A stretch of DNA of 64,000 bases from Neoakkermansia glycaniphila. GTDB taxonomy: Bacteria; Verrucomicrobiota; Verrucomicrobiia; Verrucomicrobiales; Akkermansiaceae. Positions 8,601 through 15,611 of this stretch are shown here, one piece after another. Location of the stretch: NCBI RefSeq assembly GCF_001683795.1, contig NZ_LIGX01000037.1:25733-89732 (forward strand), given 5' to 3'. The number at the start of each line of letters is the position of its first letter. The first letter of the stretch is position 1. Both the position numbers and the translations under genes were made by a program. Below the pieces are notes generated by a model that saw only the letters and a program-made list of their open reading frames with translations, searched no databases and was not told where the DNA came from.

Positions 8601-11108
8601 GGGCTGTCTGGCTCCGGTAAGTCCACGCTGGCTTTCGATATCGTTTTCGCCGAGGGGCAGAGGCGTTTCCTCGATGTGATGTCTCCCTATGCCCGCCAGT
8701 TCACCGAACAGCTCGAAGTGCCGGATATCGACCGCCTGACGGGGCTGCCGCCTACCGTTGCCATCGAGCAGAACCGTTCGCGCGGCGGTACGAAGTCCAC
8801 CGTGGGTACGGTGACGGAGGTTTGGCAGTTCATGCGCCTTCTGTATGCCAAGCTCGGCACGCCCCATTGCCCGTCTTGCAAGGTTCCGGTAGGCAAGCGC
8901 GGCGAAGAGGAGCTGCTGGCGATGGTGGAACAGAGGCTGGCGCAGAACGGAAGCCTGATGCTGGCCGCCCCCGTGGTACGCAACCGCAAGGGCCATTACG
9001 CCGATCTGGCCCGCTGGGCGGAGGGCAAGAAGTATCCTTATCTCCGGGCGGACGGCAGGCTGGTGAAGCCTTCCGAGTTCGTGCCGCTCGACCGCTATTC
9101 CAATCATGATGTGGATATTGTGACCGCGTTGCTCGGCGAGGGTGACGATGTGCGCCGCGCCGTGGCGCATGCGCTGGAGCTGGGAGACGGTTTCGTTCGC
9201 CTGCTGGCAGGCAAAAGGGAGGAGCTGCTGGGAACGAAGCTGGCATGCCCCTGCTGCGGCGAGAGTTTCCCGGAACCGGAGCCTTCGACCTTCTCGTTCA
9301 ATTCACCGCGCGGCTGGTGCCCGACCTGCCGGGGGCACGGGCGCATTTCCGAAGCGCGTTTCGACAGCGATAAGGCGAATTCGGAGCTGGAAGCCGAATT
9401 GCGCTTCGACCGCGATGTCGAACGCGCGGCAGGCAAGGACACATCCGTGCGCACCTGCCCCGATTGCCGCGGCCTGCGTCTGAGTCCGTGGGCTCTCGGT
9501 GTGATGCTGCAAGGCCAGGGAATTGCGGATGTGGGCAAGTTGAGCGCGGTGGAGGCTCTGGATCTCGTCCGCTCATGGTCATTCGATGGGCGCGACGGAG
9601 AGATTGCCCGCAATGTGGTGGCGGAGATTTCGCAACGCCTCGATTTCCTGCAGCGGGTAGGCCTCGGGTATCTGTCGCTCGACCGCAGTGCGACGACGCT
9701 TTCCGGCGGGGAGACGCAGCGCATCCGTCTGGCTGCCCAGCTCGGGTCGGAGTTGCGCGGGGTGCTGTATGTGCTGGACGAGCCGACGATCGGTCTGCAT
9801 CCGCGCGATAACGACCGCCTGCTTTCCACGCTCGACGAATTGAAGCAGAGAGGAAATACTCTGCTCGTGGTCGAGCATGATGAGGAGACGATGAAGCGTG
9901 CCGACCATTTGATCGACCTTGGCCCCGGCGCGGGAGTGCATGGCGGCGAAGTCGTGGCTCAGGGTACGTTCCGCGAGCTGGAGGCGATGGAAGATTCCGT
10001 GACGGGTCTGGCCCTTCGCGATAAGCCCAGGCATCCCTACCGGGGCGCATGGCGCGGGGTGAAGGATGTTCCCTTCCTCGAAGTGAAGGGATGTACGCTG
10101 CACAACCTCAAATCGGTGGATCTGCGCGTTCCCCGTGGCCGCCTGACGGTGCTGACGGGGGTGTCCGGCGCAGGCAAGACTTCTCTGGTGACGGGGACGC
10201 TCGCCGTGGCCGCACGCGATGCAGCGGGACAGAAGGCGACGAAGGAAGAGCGGGCAACGTGGAAAAGTACGAAAAATCTGAATACGGTGCGTGCCGTGTA
10301 TCAGGTGGATCAAAGCCCGATTGGGAAGACGCCGCGTTCGACTCCGGCCACTTACGTCGGCCTGTTCGACGAGATCCGCAAGCTCTTTGCCATGTCCGCC
10401 GATGCCAAGCGGCTCGGATTCGATGCGGGGCGGTTCTCGTTCAACACGTCGTCCGGCAATTGCGAGGCCTGCAAGGGTACGGGCATGGAAAAGCAGGAGA
10501 TGGATTTTCTGCCGCCCTGTTCCATCCCGTGCGAGACGTGCCGCGGCAGCCGCTACAATTCACGTACGCTGCAAGTGCGGTACAAGGGAAAGAATATCGC
10601 CGAAGTGCTTGATATGAGCATGGAGGAAGCCGCCGAATTTTTCGATTCCCAGCCCCGGCTGGCCGAACCTCTCCGCCTGCTGTGCGAGACGGGGTTGAGC
10701 TACCTGACACTCGGGCAGGCGTCGAACACCCTGTCGGGCGGGGAGGCGCAGCGCATCAAACTCGTTTCCGAGCTGATCAAGGGTCGCCGGGCAGCCATTC
10801 AGGCCGTGAAGAAGGGGCGTGAGCTGCCGCAGGATCTGTACCTCATCGAGGAGCCGACGATCGGCCTGCATCCGAAGGATGTCCGGCTGTTGATCGATGT
10901 GCTGCAACGCCTCGTCGAACTGGGTAATACGGTGGTCGTGATCGAGCACAATCTCGAGCTGGTCGCCGAGGCCGATTACGTGATCGACGTAGGCCCCGGA
11001 GCCGGCAGCGAAGGCGGAACCATCGTGGCGGAAGGTTCCGTGAAAGCGGTGGCCCGCAGCAGGAAGAGCGTAACTGCTCCGTTCCTCAGGCAGGAACTGG
11101 AGGGATGA
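5613..11108 (+). CDS. uvrA: Excinuclease ABC subunit A, double-length tandem fusion
   Basis: UvrA finds bulky DNA lesions and loads UvrB in nucleotide excision repair. This one is 1831 residues, about twice the usual 940, made of two UvrA-like halves (about 1-960 and 968-1831). Four ABC cassettes are visible: Walker A GPSGSGKTS, GVSGSGKST, GLSGSGKST and GVSGAGKTS; signatures LSGGEIERV, LSGGENQRL, LSGGETQRI and LSGGEAQRI; Walker B regions LDEPTVGLHP, LDEPGTGLHF, LDEPTIGLHP and IEEPTIGLHP. CxxC zinc-finger pairs occur in both halves. The start is the ATG of MMENERHIRIRGARVHNLQN; the 35 codons open upstream do not resemble UvrA. A possible -10 box AATAAT at 5597-5602 would give a 4-nt leader. 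To my knowledge chlamydial UvrA is also double length. Confidence 0.96.
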   Translation: MMENERHIRIRGARVHNLQNVDVELPLGGITVVTGPSGSGKTSLAMHTLYAEGQRRYMETFSPYVRQFMDRMDRPDVDAVENILPAIALEQRNSVKNSRSTVGTMTAMNEYWKLIFSRIAVGHDENGRLVRPETPLSVATRLAEEYGSEADVLVCFSVPVVGTFDEMRQALMGQGYVRLRTKDGVSRLDEMQEDEAATGLPEFDADGRWLVVQDRVRLQGNGDLQRLMEAVETAMRLGGDVVHVFPRTEDGWGAIESFRGDWFPLLEPRPGLFSGNSPLGACPECKGYGRMIVYDYLKGLRPELSIRQGAVKVFESERMQECREDLVRIGRRTKKVRVDVPWSELTEAEKEWVVEGEEHDIEKATAGDLWYGIKGFFIEMERYTHKMPIRVFLSHYRIYSECTACGGGRLRPEALRFTVGGKTVPEVLAMPMDELLGWIDVHIMPAADTDKALLQVARELRSRVAYLNEVGLGYITADRLTRTLSGGEIERVSLTTCLGAALTDTLFVLDEPTVGLHPRDTSRLISAMQRLRKRGNTLVVVEHEEAVMRAADYLVDMGPASGSGGGRVVYAGQPEGILSLEESATGHFLSGSRSIAVPKKRRKAKKQLSIRGAECHNLHGLDVDIPLGVYTCLTGVSGSGKSTLAREILYAHACVHFGTASEEAAGKVASVKGFEHVEEVVLVDQSPIVRTPRSTPAVYVGMFEEIRALFALEPAAKARGLTAGYFSFNSGDGRCPRCSGLGQEKVEMQFLSDIFVPCALCGGTRYREEALGLKWNGMNMSEVLALDIRSAREVFGRVKNARAVRVCRKLDILLSVGLGHLGLGQPLNTLSGGENQRLKLAKILVDTFGQESKKGKLLVLDEPGTGLHFSDLEVLLQVFYRMVESGHSLLVIEHNLELIKCADHVIDLGPEGGAGGGRIVAQGTPEQVAEAGAGFTGAYLRPMLGMESGDLLAAEPEAVDHEEDVPEGVIALRGARHHQLKNIDVDIPRGEMTVITGLSGSGKSTLAFDIVFAEGQRRFLDVMSPYARQFTEQLEVPDIDRLTGLPPTVAIEQNRSRGGTKSTVGTVTEVWQFMRLLYAKLGTPHCPSCKVPVGKRGEEELLAMVEQRLAQNGSLMLAAPVVRNRKGHYADLARWAEGKKYPYLRADGRLVKPSEFVPLDRYSNHDVDIVTALLGEGDDVRRAVAHALELGDGFVRLLAGKREELLGTKLACPCCGESFPEPEPSTFSFNSPRGWCPTCRGHGRISEARFDSDKANSELEAELRFDRDVERAAGKDTSVRTCPDCRGLRLSPWALGVMLQGQGIADVGKLSAVEALDLVRSWSFDGRDGEIARNVVAEISQRLDFLQRVGLGYLSLDRSATTLSGGETQRIRLAAQLGSELRGVLYVLDEPTIGLHPRDNDRLLSTLDELKQRGNTLLVVEHDEETMKRADHLIDLGPGAGVHGGEVVAQGTFRELEAMEDSVTGLALRDKPRHPYRGAWRGVKDVPFLEVKGCTLHNLKSVDLRVPRGRLTVLTGVSGAGKTSLVTGTLAVAARDAAGQKATKEERATWKSTKNLNTVRAVYQVDQSPIGKTPRSTPATYVGLFDEIRKLFAMSADAKRLGFDAGRFSFNTSSGNCEACKGTGMEKQEMDFLPPCSIPCETCRGSRYNSRTLQVRYKGKNIAEVLDMSMEEAAEFFDSQPRLAEPLRLLCETGLSYLTLGQASNTLSGGEAQRIKLVSELIKGRRAAIQAVKKGRELPQDLYLIEEPTIGLHPKDVRLLIDVLQRLVELGNTVVVIEHNLELVAEADYVIDVGPGAGSEGGTIVAEGSVKAVARSRKSVTAPFLRQELEG

Positions 11109-11126
11109 AAAGGGAGGTGCGCCCGA

Positions 11127-11630
11127 TTACTTGGAATCGGGCGTATCGGTGTCGACAAGATGGGATACCTTCTTGCTCATTTGCATATGGCAGGTATCGA
11201 GATTGAAGCTGACGCCCTGCTGGTCGAATTGGATATGCACGCCGCGTTTTCCGCTGGCGACCAGATCGGCCAGAGGCGCAGGCTTGCCCCCTTCAACCCA
11301 GACCCAGATTTTGTCCTGATGGTCGGTGTTTTGAGGTGCGCCGAGATAGGTGAGCTGTTCCCATGTTTTGCCGACAGTCAGATCGTCAATGCGGCCTTCA
11401 AGAAAGGAATCTTCCTGAAGGCTGTGGATGAGACAGCAATAGTCCGTTTTATCGTCGATGTACCGGAAAAGTACTGTCGGATACAGCATGACATAGCTGT
11501 AAAGAACCAATATGCCGATACCCAGTGTCCGGGCCAGAAAGGCTGTGACCGGCCTCAGCCGTAAAAACCCGGGGGCCATCATGGGTGCTACCAGAAGGAC
11601 TAGACCGCAGAAGATCAGAATCGCTTTCAT
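11127..11630 (-). CDS. Small membrane protein of unknown function
   Basis: A 167-residue protein with two hydrophobic N-terminal stretches (about 1-20 and 30-55) followed by a soluble domain of about 110 residues containing TWEQLTYLGAPQNTDHQDKIWVWVEGG. I recognise no family. It ends 18 nt from the uvrA stop in convergent orientation. A possible -10 box TATATT at 11645-11640 would give a leader of about 3 nt. A 16-bp palindrome lies about 110 bp upstream of the ATG. Confidence 0.7.
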   Translation of the reverse strand: MKAILIFCGLVLLVAPMMAPGFLRLRPVTAFLARTLGIGILVLYSYVMLYPTVLFRYIDDKTDYCCLIHSLQEDSFLEGRIDDLTVGKTWEQLTYLGAPQNTDHQDKIWVWVEGGKPAPLADLVASGKRGVHIQFDQQGVSFNLDTCHMQMSKKVSHLVDTDTPDSK

Positions 11631-11920
11631 TCAAGTTACAATATAGAGAGTGTTCGGTGTCTGTTTTTTGATGGAAAACTGCCGAACGGGTGCTGTTATA
11701 GTAGAGTTTGGCGGTTGCGTCAACTGAAATTTCACAATTTTGCACAACTGTGTGCAGTTTTAATCTGGCTATATATATAATGTCTGTGAAAGATTCTTTG
11801 TTTTGGTTTATTTTTCTTGCAATTCTTTCATTTTAAGTGATTAGATTTTGTTATAAAAAGAGCGGGGTGATAGATTTGTTGCGAGCGAATCCGTGTCATA
11901 CTGACAGGTGATTTCCTGTT
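11631..11920. other. AT-rich intergenic region with an operator-like palindrome
   Basis: About 290 bp, clearly richer in A+T than its surroundings, between the start of the small membrane protein gene and the end of uvrC. It holds the palindrome described separately and a weak inverted repeat (GGTGATT/AATCACC) over the uvrC stop. I see no gene and no clear terminator. Confidence 0.6.
11741..11756. promoter_or_regulatory. Operator-like inverted repeat TGCACAACTGTGTGCA
   Basis: Six-base arms TGCACA/TGTGCA with a 4-bp centre. It matches 14 of 16 bases of the perfect palindrome TGCACAACGTTGTGCA at 28737-28752. Both lie upstream of genes of unknown function, which suggests one DNA-binding regulator; the regulator is not identifiable here. 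Confidence 0.5.
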
Positions 11921-13474
11921 TCAGGCGGAATCACCCAGCCAAACCAGCAATTTTTCCGCCCATGCGCGGGAAATGCCGGGCAGGGAGGCAACTTCGTCCG
12001 GCGTCCTGCTGCGGAGGTTGGAAACGGATTTGAAGCGTGAAAGCAGTAGTTCCTTCCGCTTCTGACTCATGCCGGGGAAGGCGTCGAGACGGCTTTCCTT
12101 GACGCGTCGGCGGACGAGAAGCTCGTTGTAGTTGTTGGCGAAGCGGTGGGCTTCGTCGCGAATGCGCTGCATCAGTTTGAGCGCGCCCGTTTCATGGTCG
12201 AGCCGCAGGGGGGCGCTTTCTCCGGGAAAGAAGATTTCTTCGTGCTGCTTGGCGAGGCCGATGACGGGCATGTCGGAGAGGCCGACGCTTTCCAGCTCTT
12301 CCATGGCGGCGCTGAGTTGCCCTTTGCCGCCGTCCACGATCACGAGATCGGGAACCTTGATGGGAGCCTTGCCTTCCGCGCTCAGCTGCTTCAGCCACGC
12401 ATAGGCGGACATGCCTTCCGGTTTTTCATGGATGGCGGCGCTCTCGCGGAGAATGCGCGAGTACCGGCGGCGGATGACCTCGATCATGGAGGCGAAGTCG
12501 TTCTGCCCGTCTACACTGCGGATGCGGTAGCGGCGGTAGGCCTGGTTATCCGGCCGTCCGTTGGTGAAGCGCACCATCGACGCGACGATGTGGTTCGAGG
12601 AAAGGTTGGAAATGTCGAAGCATTCCATGATGGCGGGCGGTTCGCTCATGCCGAGGGCTGCTCCCAGCTCGGCGAGGTCGTGATCCGGGCGCACGGTGCC
12701 GGGCAGGTCGGGTGAGCCTTTCGTGAATCTCCGCGCCGGTTCGAAGGTTTTGACAAGGTTCTCGTGGATATCCCGGAGGACGGCTGCCTTTTCGAAATCG
12801 AGCTTGTCGGCGGCCTCCATCATCTCGTCCCGGATGCCGTCCAGTACGTCCTTGCGGCCGCGCCCTTCGAGCAGATCCATGGCGGCCTGGAAATTGGCTT
12901 GGTATTCTTCCGGAGAAATGCGGTTGATGCAGGGGGCGGAGCATTGCCGGATCACATCGGCATGGCAATGCTGGTATTCCTTTTCTCCGGGATGGCGGGC
13001 GGTGCAGGTGCGGAGGCGGTAATGGCGGTTGATCCATTCCAGCGTTTCCTTCAGGGCCGTAGCATGGGCGAATGGACCGAAGTAGCGGGCCTTGTCGTCC
13101 TTTTTCTGGCGCACGAGCGTGAAACGGGGAATGCGCTCGTGGCGGGCGGCCTTGAGCAGGTAAAAGCGTTTGTCGTCCCGGAACTGGATATTGTAGTGGG
13201 GGCGGTAGTCCTTGATGAATTTCTGTTCCAGAAGCAGGGCTTCCTGATCGCTGCGCGTCTCGTAGTAGTCGAAGGATGCAATGGAGGCGATCAGGGCGCG
13301 GGTCTTGTGATGCTCCAGCGTTTTGCGGGAGGGCGAGAAGTAATTGGCGAGCCGGCGCTTGAGATCCTTGGCCTTGCCGACGTAGATGATGCCGCCCGCG
13401 CCGTCCTTCATCAGGTACACGCCGGGGCGGTGGGGCGTCGCGCGCCATCGTTCCTTGAGTTCGGCCTTGGTCAT
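11921..13474 (-). CDS. uvrC: Excinuclease ABC subunit C
   Basis: UvrC makes the two incisions around a lesion in nucleotide excision repair. The protein is 517 residues. In order: N-terminal GIY-YIG nuclease (GVYLMKDGAGGIIYVGKAKDLKRR split here as GVYLMKDG, IIYVGKAKDLKRR), a UVR UvrB-binding motif (KLDFEKAAVLRD), the RNase H-like second nuclease (ECFDISNLSS, VIVDGGKGQLSAA), and a C-terminal helix-hairpin-helix pair (DAFPGMSQKRKELLL, SLPGISRAWAEKLL). The frame is open 33 codons further upstream, but the ATG at 13474 matches the family and sits directly behind a strong promoter. It faces uvrA across the small membrane protein gene, an unusual proximity of two excinuclease genes. Confidence 0.96.
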   Translation of the reverse strand: MTKAELKERWRATPHRPGVYLMKDGAGGIIYVGKAKDLKRRLANYFSPSRKTLEHHKTRALIASIASFDYYETRSDQEALLLEQKFIKDYRPHYNIQFRDDKRFYLLKAARHERIPRFTLVRQKKDDKARYFGPFAHATALKETLEWINRHYRLRTCTARHPGEKEYQHCHADVIRQCSAPCINRISPEEYQANFQAAMDLLEGRGRKDVLDGIRDEMMEAADKLDFEKAAVLRDIHENLVKTFEPARRFTKGSPDLPGTVRPDHDLAELGAALGMSEPPAIMECFDISNLSSNHIVASMVRFTNGRPDNQAYRRYRIRSVDGQNDFASMIEVIRRRYSRILRESAAIHEKPEGMSAYAWLKQLSAEGKAPIKVPDLVIVDGGKGQLSAAMEELESVGLSDMPVIGLAKQHEEIFFPGESAPLRLDHETGALKLMQRIRDEAHRFANNYNELLVRRRVKESRLDAFPGMSQKRKELLLSRFKSVSNLRSRTPDEVASLPGISRAWAEKLLVWLGDSA

Positions 13475-13476
13475 CC

Positions 13477-13512
13477 GGGGTTGATTATACCACAGGGAAT
13501 TCCGGCGGGCAA
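13477..13512 (-). promoter_or_regulatory. Extended -10 promoter, near-leaderless uvrC mRNA
   Basis: Minus strand: -35 TTGCCC (13512-13507), 17-bp spacer, perfect -10 TATAAT (13489-13484) preceded by TGG, giving the extended TGnTATAAT form. The predicted start at 13477 leaves a 3-nt leader before the uvrC ATG at 13474. Confidence 0.75.
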
Positions 13513-13600
13513 AGCCCTCTTCGGGGCATACGGCGCGGATGGCGGATTTCCCTGTAAGAACGGTCGCCGGCAAATCGTACCATACAGACAGGTATCGCTC

Positions 13601-13635
13601 TTGATTCCTGCGGAACTTACGCTATACTAACCGAA
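13601..13635 (+). promoter_or_regulatory. Promoter of the exbB envelope operon
   Basis: -35 TTGATT (13601-13606), 16-bp spacer, -10 TATACT (13623-13628). The predicted start near 13635 leaves about 7 nt before the ATG at 13642. It is divergent from the uvrC promoter. Confidence 0.65.
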
Positions 13636-13641
13636 CACGCC

Positions 13642-14400
13642 ATGACATCCGTCCCCGTACTAGCCGACACCATTACCTGGGATCTGCACCAACTCTTTGA
13701 CAAGGGTGGGTTTATCATGTATCCGTTGCTGGCATTGTCTTTCATTGCCACGATCATTTTCTTCTTCTGCCTCTGGAATACGCGCAGCGGAGCCGTGCTG
13801 CCGCACCGTTTCGTCAGCGAGGCGGAGCTTTACCTTCGCAAGAAGGATTACGCCGGTACGCTCGCCCTTTGCAAGTATAACGATTCCAGTATTTCACGCA
13901 CGCTTCAGCTCGTCGTCATGTTCCTGCAGCGCAATCCGCGCGCCAGCATCGATGAAGTGCGCGAAGTGGCGAATGCCGAAGGTTCCCGCCAGGTGAACAT
14001 CCTGACGCGCGTTATCTCGTGGCTTTCCGACATCGGTGCGATTTCTCCGATGCTCGGCCTGCTCGGTACCGTGATCGGCATGATGAAGACCTTTATCGAG
14101 CTTTCCAACCGCGAAGTCGGGGCCGGGCTCCAGTCCGCAGAGCAGGGGCTGCAGCAGCTGCTGGCCGGAGGCATGTCCGAAGCGTTGATTACGACGGCGG
14201 GCGGCCTTGTGCTGGGCATTCCCTGCATGCTGGCTTATGTGTTCTTCCGCAGCCGCATCCAGAAGCGCATCACGGATATGGAAGTGGCGATGACTCACCT
14301 GCTTTCCGTCATTTCCATGCAGATGGACCGCGAACAGCGCCTCGGCGTGGCGACCCTCGCATCGCCTCATGTGGAATCTCTGGATGACGACGATATTTAA
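13642..14400 (+). CDS. exbB: MotA/TolQ/ExbB-family proton channel subunit
   Basis: A 252-residue inner-membrane protein of the ExbB/TolQ family, which with ExbD/TolR forms a proton-driven motor powering TonB- or Tol-type outer-membrane processes. Three hydrophobic segments are visible: about 25-47 (GGFIMYPLLALSFIATIIFF), about 130-150 in the family core (AISPMLGLLGTVIGMMKTF) and about 175-200 (EALITTAGGLVLGIPCMLAY). The GLLGTVIGM and TTAGGL motifs are characteristic. exbD follows 21 nt downstream, then a secreted ExbD-like gene and a TPR gene. I cannot tell TonB-type from Tol-type function, since no tonB, tolA or pal gene is in view. Confidence 0.92.
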   Translation: MTSVPVLADTITWDLHQLFDKGGFIMYPLLALSFIATIIFFFCLWNTRSGAVLPHRFVSEAELYLRKKDYAGTLALCKYNDSSISRTLQLVVMFLQRNPRASIDEVREVANAEGSRQVNILTRVISWLSDIGAISPMLGLLGTVIGMMKTFIELSNREVGAGLQSAEQGLQQLLAGGMSEALITTAGGLVLGIPCMLAYVFFRSRIQKRITDMEVAMTHLLSVISMQMDREQRLGVATLASPHVESLDDDDI

Positions 14401-14421
14401 TCCCCAGCCTCCTTTCCGTTC

Positions 14422-14847
14422 ATGAAATTTCGAGCACGAGTTCCCGAACCCATCGGTTTCCAGCTGGCCCCCATGCTGGACATCGTGTTCCTGCTGCTGA
14501 TTTTCTTCGTGGTGACGCAGACCTTCAGTCTGTATGAACCGGATCTGAAGGTGAAGGTGCCTTCGGCGGAGCAGGCGACGGAAACGGCGCGCCATAATCC
14601 GAACGAGATCATCATCAATGTGCGCGAGGACGGCACGGTGACCATTAACCGCGAGCATTTCAAGGACAAGGATCAGCTCTACGCCAAGCTGTATAACAGC
14701 GCACTGCTGGACAAGGACCAGACCATCCGTATCCGAGGCGATGCGAAGACGGAATACCAGAAGATGGTGGACGTGCTGGATGCCTGCACGAAGGCCGGGT
14801 TCTGGAACGTATCGTTCTCGACGAAAAGAGCTGTTCCGGCTCCATAA
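14422..14847 (+). CDS. exbD: ExbD/TolR-family biopolymer transport protein
   Basis: A 141-residue single-span protein. A short cytoplasmic N-terminus (MKFRARVPEPIGFQ) leads into the membrane helix LAPMLDIVFLLLIFFVVTQ, whose Asp20 (MLDIVF) is the proton-carrying residue of the family. The periplasmic domain follows (EIIINVREDGTVTINREHF to SFSTKRAVPAP). It pairs with the ExbB-like channel encoded just upstream. Part of its periplasmic coding sequence is repeated almost exactly in the next gene. Confidence 0.93.
   Translation: MKFRARVPEPIGFQLAPMLDIVFLLLIFFVVTQTFSLYEPDLKVKVPSAEQATETARHNPNEIIINVREDGTVTINREHFKDKDQLYAKLYNSALLDKDQTIRIRGDAKTEYQKMVDVLDACTKAGFWNVSFSTKRAVPAP
14725..14824 (+). repeat. 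Direct repeat copy 1, within exbD
   Basis: A 100-bp stretch beginning ATCCGTATCCGAGGCGATGC that matches 15193-15292 at 97 of 100 positions. It encodes the IRIRG to VSFST part of the ExbD periplasmic domain. Confidence 0.9.
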
Positions 14848-14874
14848 CACAACATTGACCCCAACCCGGATATC

Positions 14875-15552
14875 ATGAAACAACAAGCTTCTTTCCTTTT
14901 CTCCTGCTGCATGGCACTGCTTTCCTGCCAGGGTTTGCATGCAGCCGATTCAAAGACGGAACCCGATACGGTTGTTGTGACCATCAAGGGCAAGGCTCCC
15001 CGCACGGTGACGGCGAAGAGTGTGCCCGCTCAGGTGTACAGAGATTCCTGCAGCGGCCGTGCCGAAGCTTCCGAAATCACCCTCAATGTGCATGAAGACG
15101 GCTCGGTGACGATCGACGGCGAGCGCTTCAAGGACAAGGACCGGCTCTACGCCCACTTGCGCGAAAGAGCCATGCAGGACCAAGATCAGACAATCCGTAT
15201 CCGAGGCGAGGCAAAGACGGAATACCAGAAGATGGTGGACGTGCTGGATGCCTGCACGAAGGCCGGGTTCTGGAATGTATCGTTCTCGACGAGAAAGGCC
15301 GTTCCTGCGCCGGTACTCGTGACGCTGGAATTGCTGCGCGACGGCTCCGTGCTGGTGGACGGCGAACGCCCCGCCAGCCGGGAAGAACTGGTCGGCAAGT
15401 TGAAGGCTCTCCATGAGGAGAACAGCCATGCGTCTTTCCGTATCACATCAGCGCCGGATGTCCGCCATGCCCATATGATGACCTTGATGGAGGATCTGAT
15501 CAAAGCCGGAATCAAGTCAGTCCAATTACCCAAGTTCGACGAACCTTCGTAA
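14875..15552 (+). CDS. Secreted ExbD-like protein lacking the membrane anchor
   Basis: A 225-residue protein beginning with a signal peptide (MKQQASFLFSCCMALLSCQGLHA) in place of the ExbD transmembrane helix. It contains a full ExbD-type periplasmic domain (ITLNVHEDGSVTIDGERF to SFSTRKAVPAP) and then a second, more diverged copy (VTLELLRDGSVLVDGERP to IKSVQLPKFD). It is thus a periplasmic tandem of ExbD sensor domains without the proton-carrying helix. It sits 27 nt after exbD and shares a 100-bp, 97%-identical block with it, a sign of recent duplication or gene conversion. It could bind peptidoglycan or the ExbD dimer; that is inference. Confidence 0.85.
   Translation: MKQQASFLFSCCMALLSCQGLHAADSKTEPDTVVVTIKGKAPRTVTAKSVPAQVYRDSCSGRAEASEITLNVHEDGSVTIDGERFKDKDRLYAHLRERAMQDQDQTIRIRGEAKTEYQKMVDVLDACTKAGFWNVSFSTRKAVPAPVLVTLELLRDGSVLVDGERPASREELVGKLKALHEENSHASFRITSAPDVRHAHMMTLMEDLIKAGIKSVQLPKFDEPS
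15193..15292 (+). repeat. Direct repeat copy 2, within the secreted ExbD-like gene
   Basis: Partner of 14725-14824, three mismatches in 100 bp. Two of the three substitutions fall together (GATGCG versus GAGGCA). Confidence 0.9.
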
Positions 15553-15611
15553 ATCGCCTCCTTCTGTCCATACGGAATGATTCATATACCTTTCAGCCCT
15601 TGCATCACGCC

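Noticed and set aside
5592..9170. Long minus-strand frames (about 549 and 623 codons) opposite uvrA
   Set aside because: His/Arg/Pro/Gln-rich shadow translations without motifs; the plus strand encodes an unmistakable UvrA.
15600..15611. TTG start for the second TPR protein
   Set aside because: The ATG at 15612 gives a normal signal peptide and needs no rare start codon.
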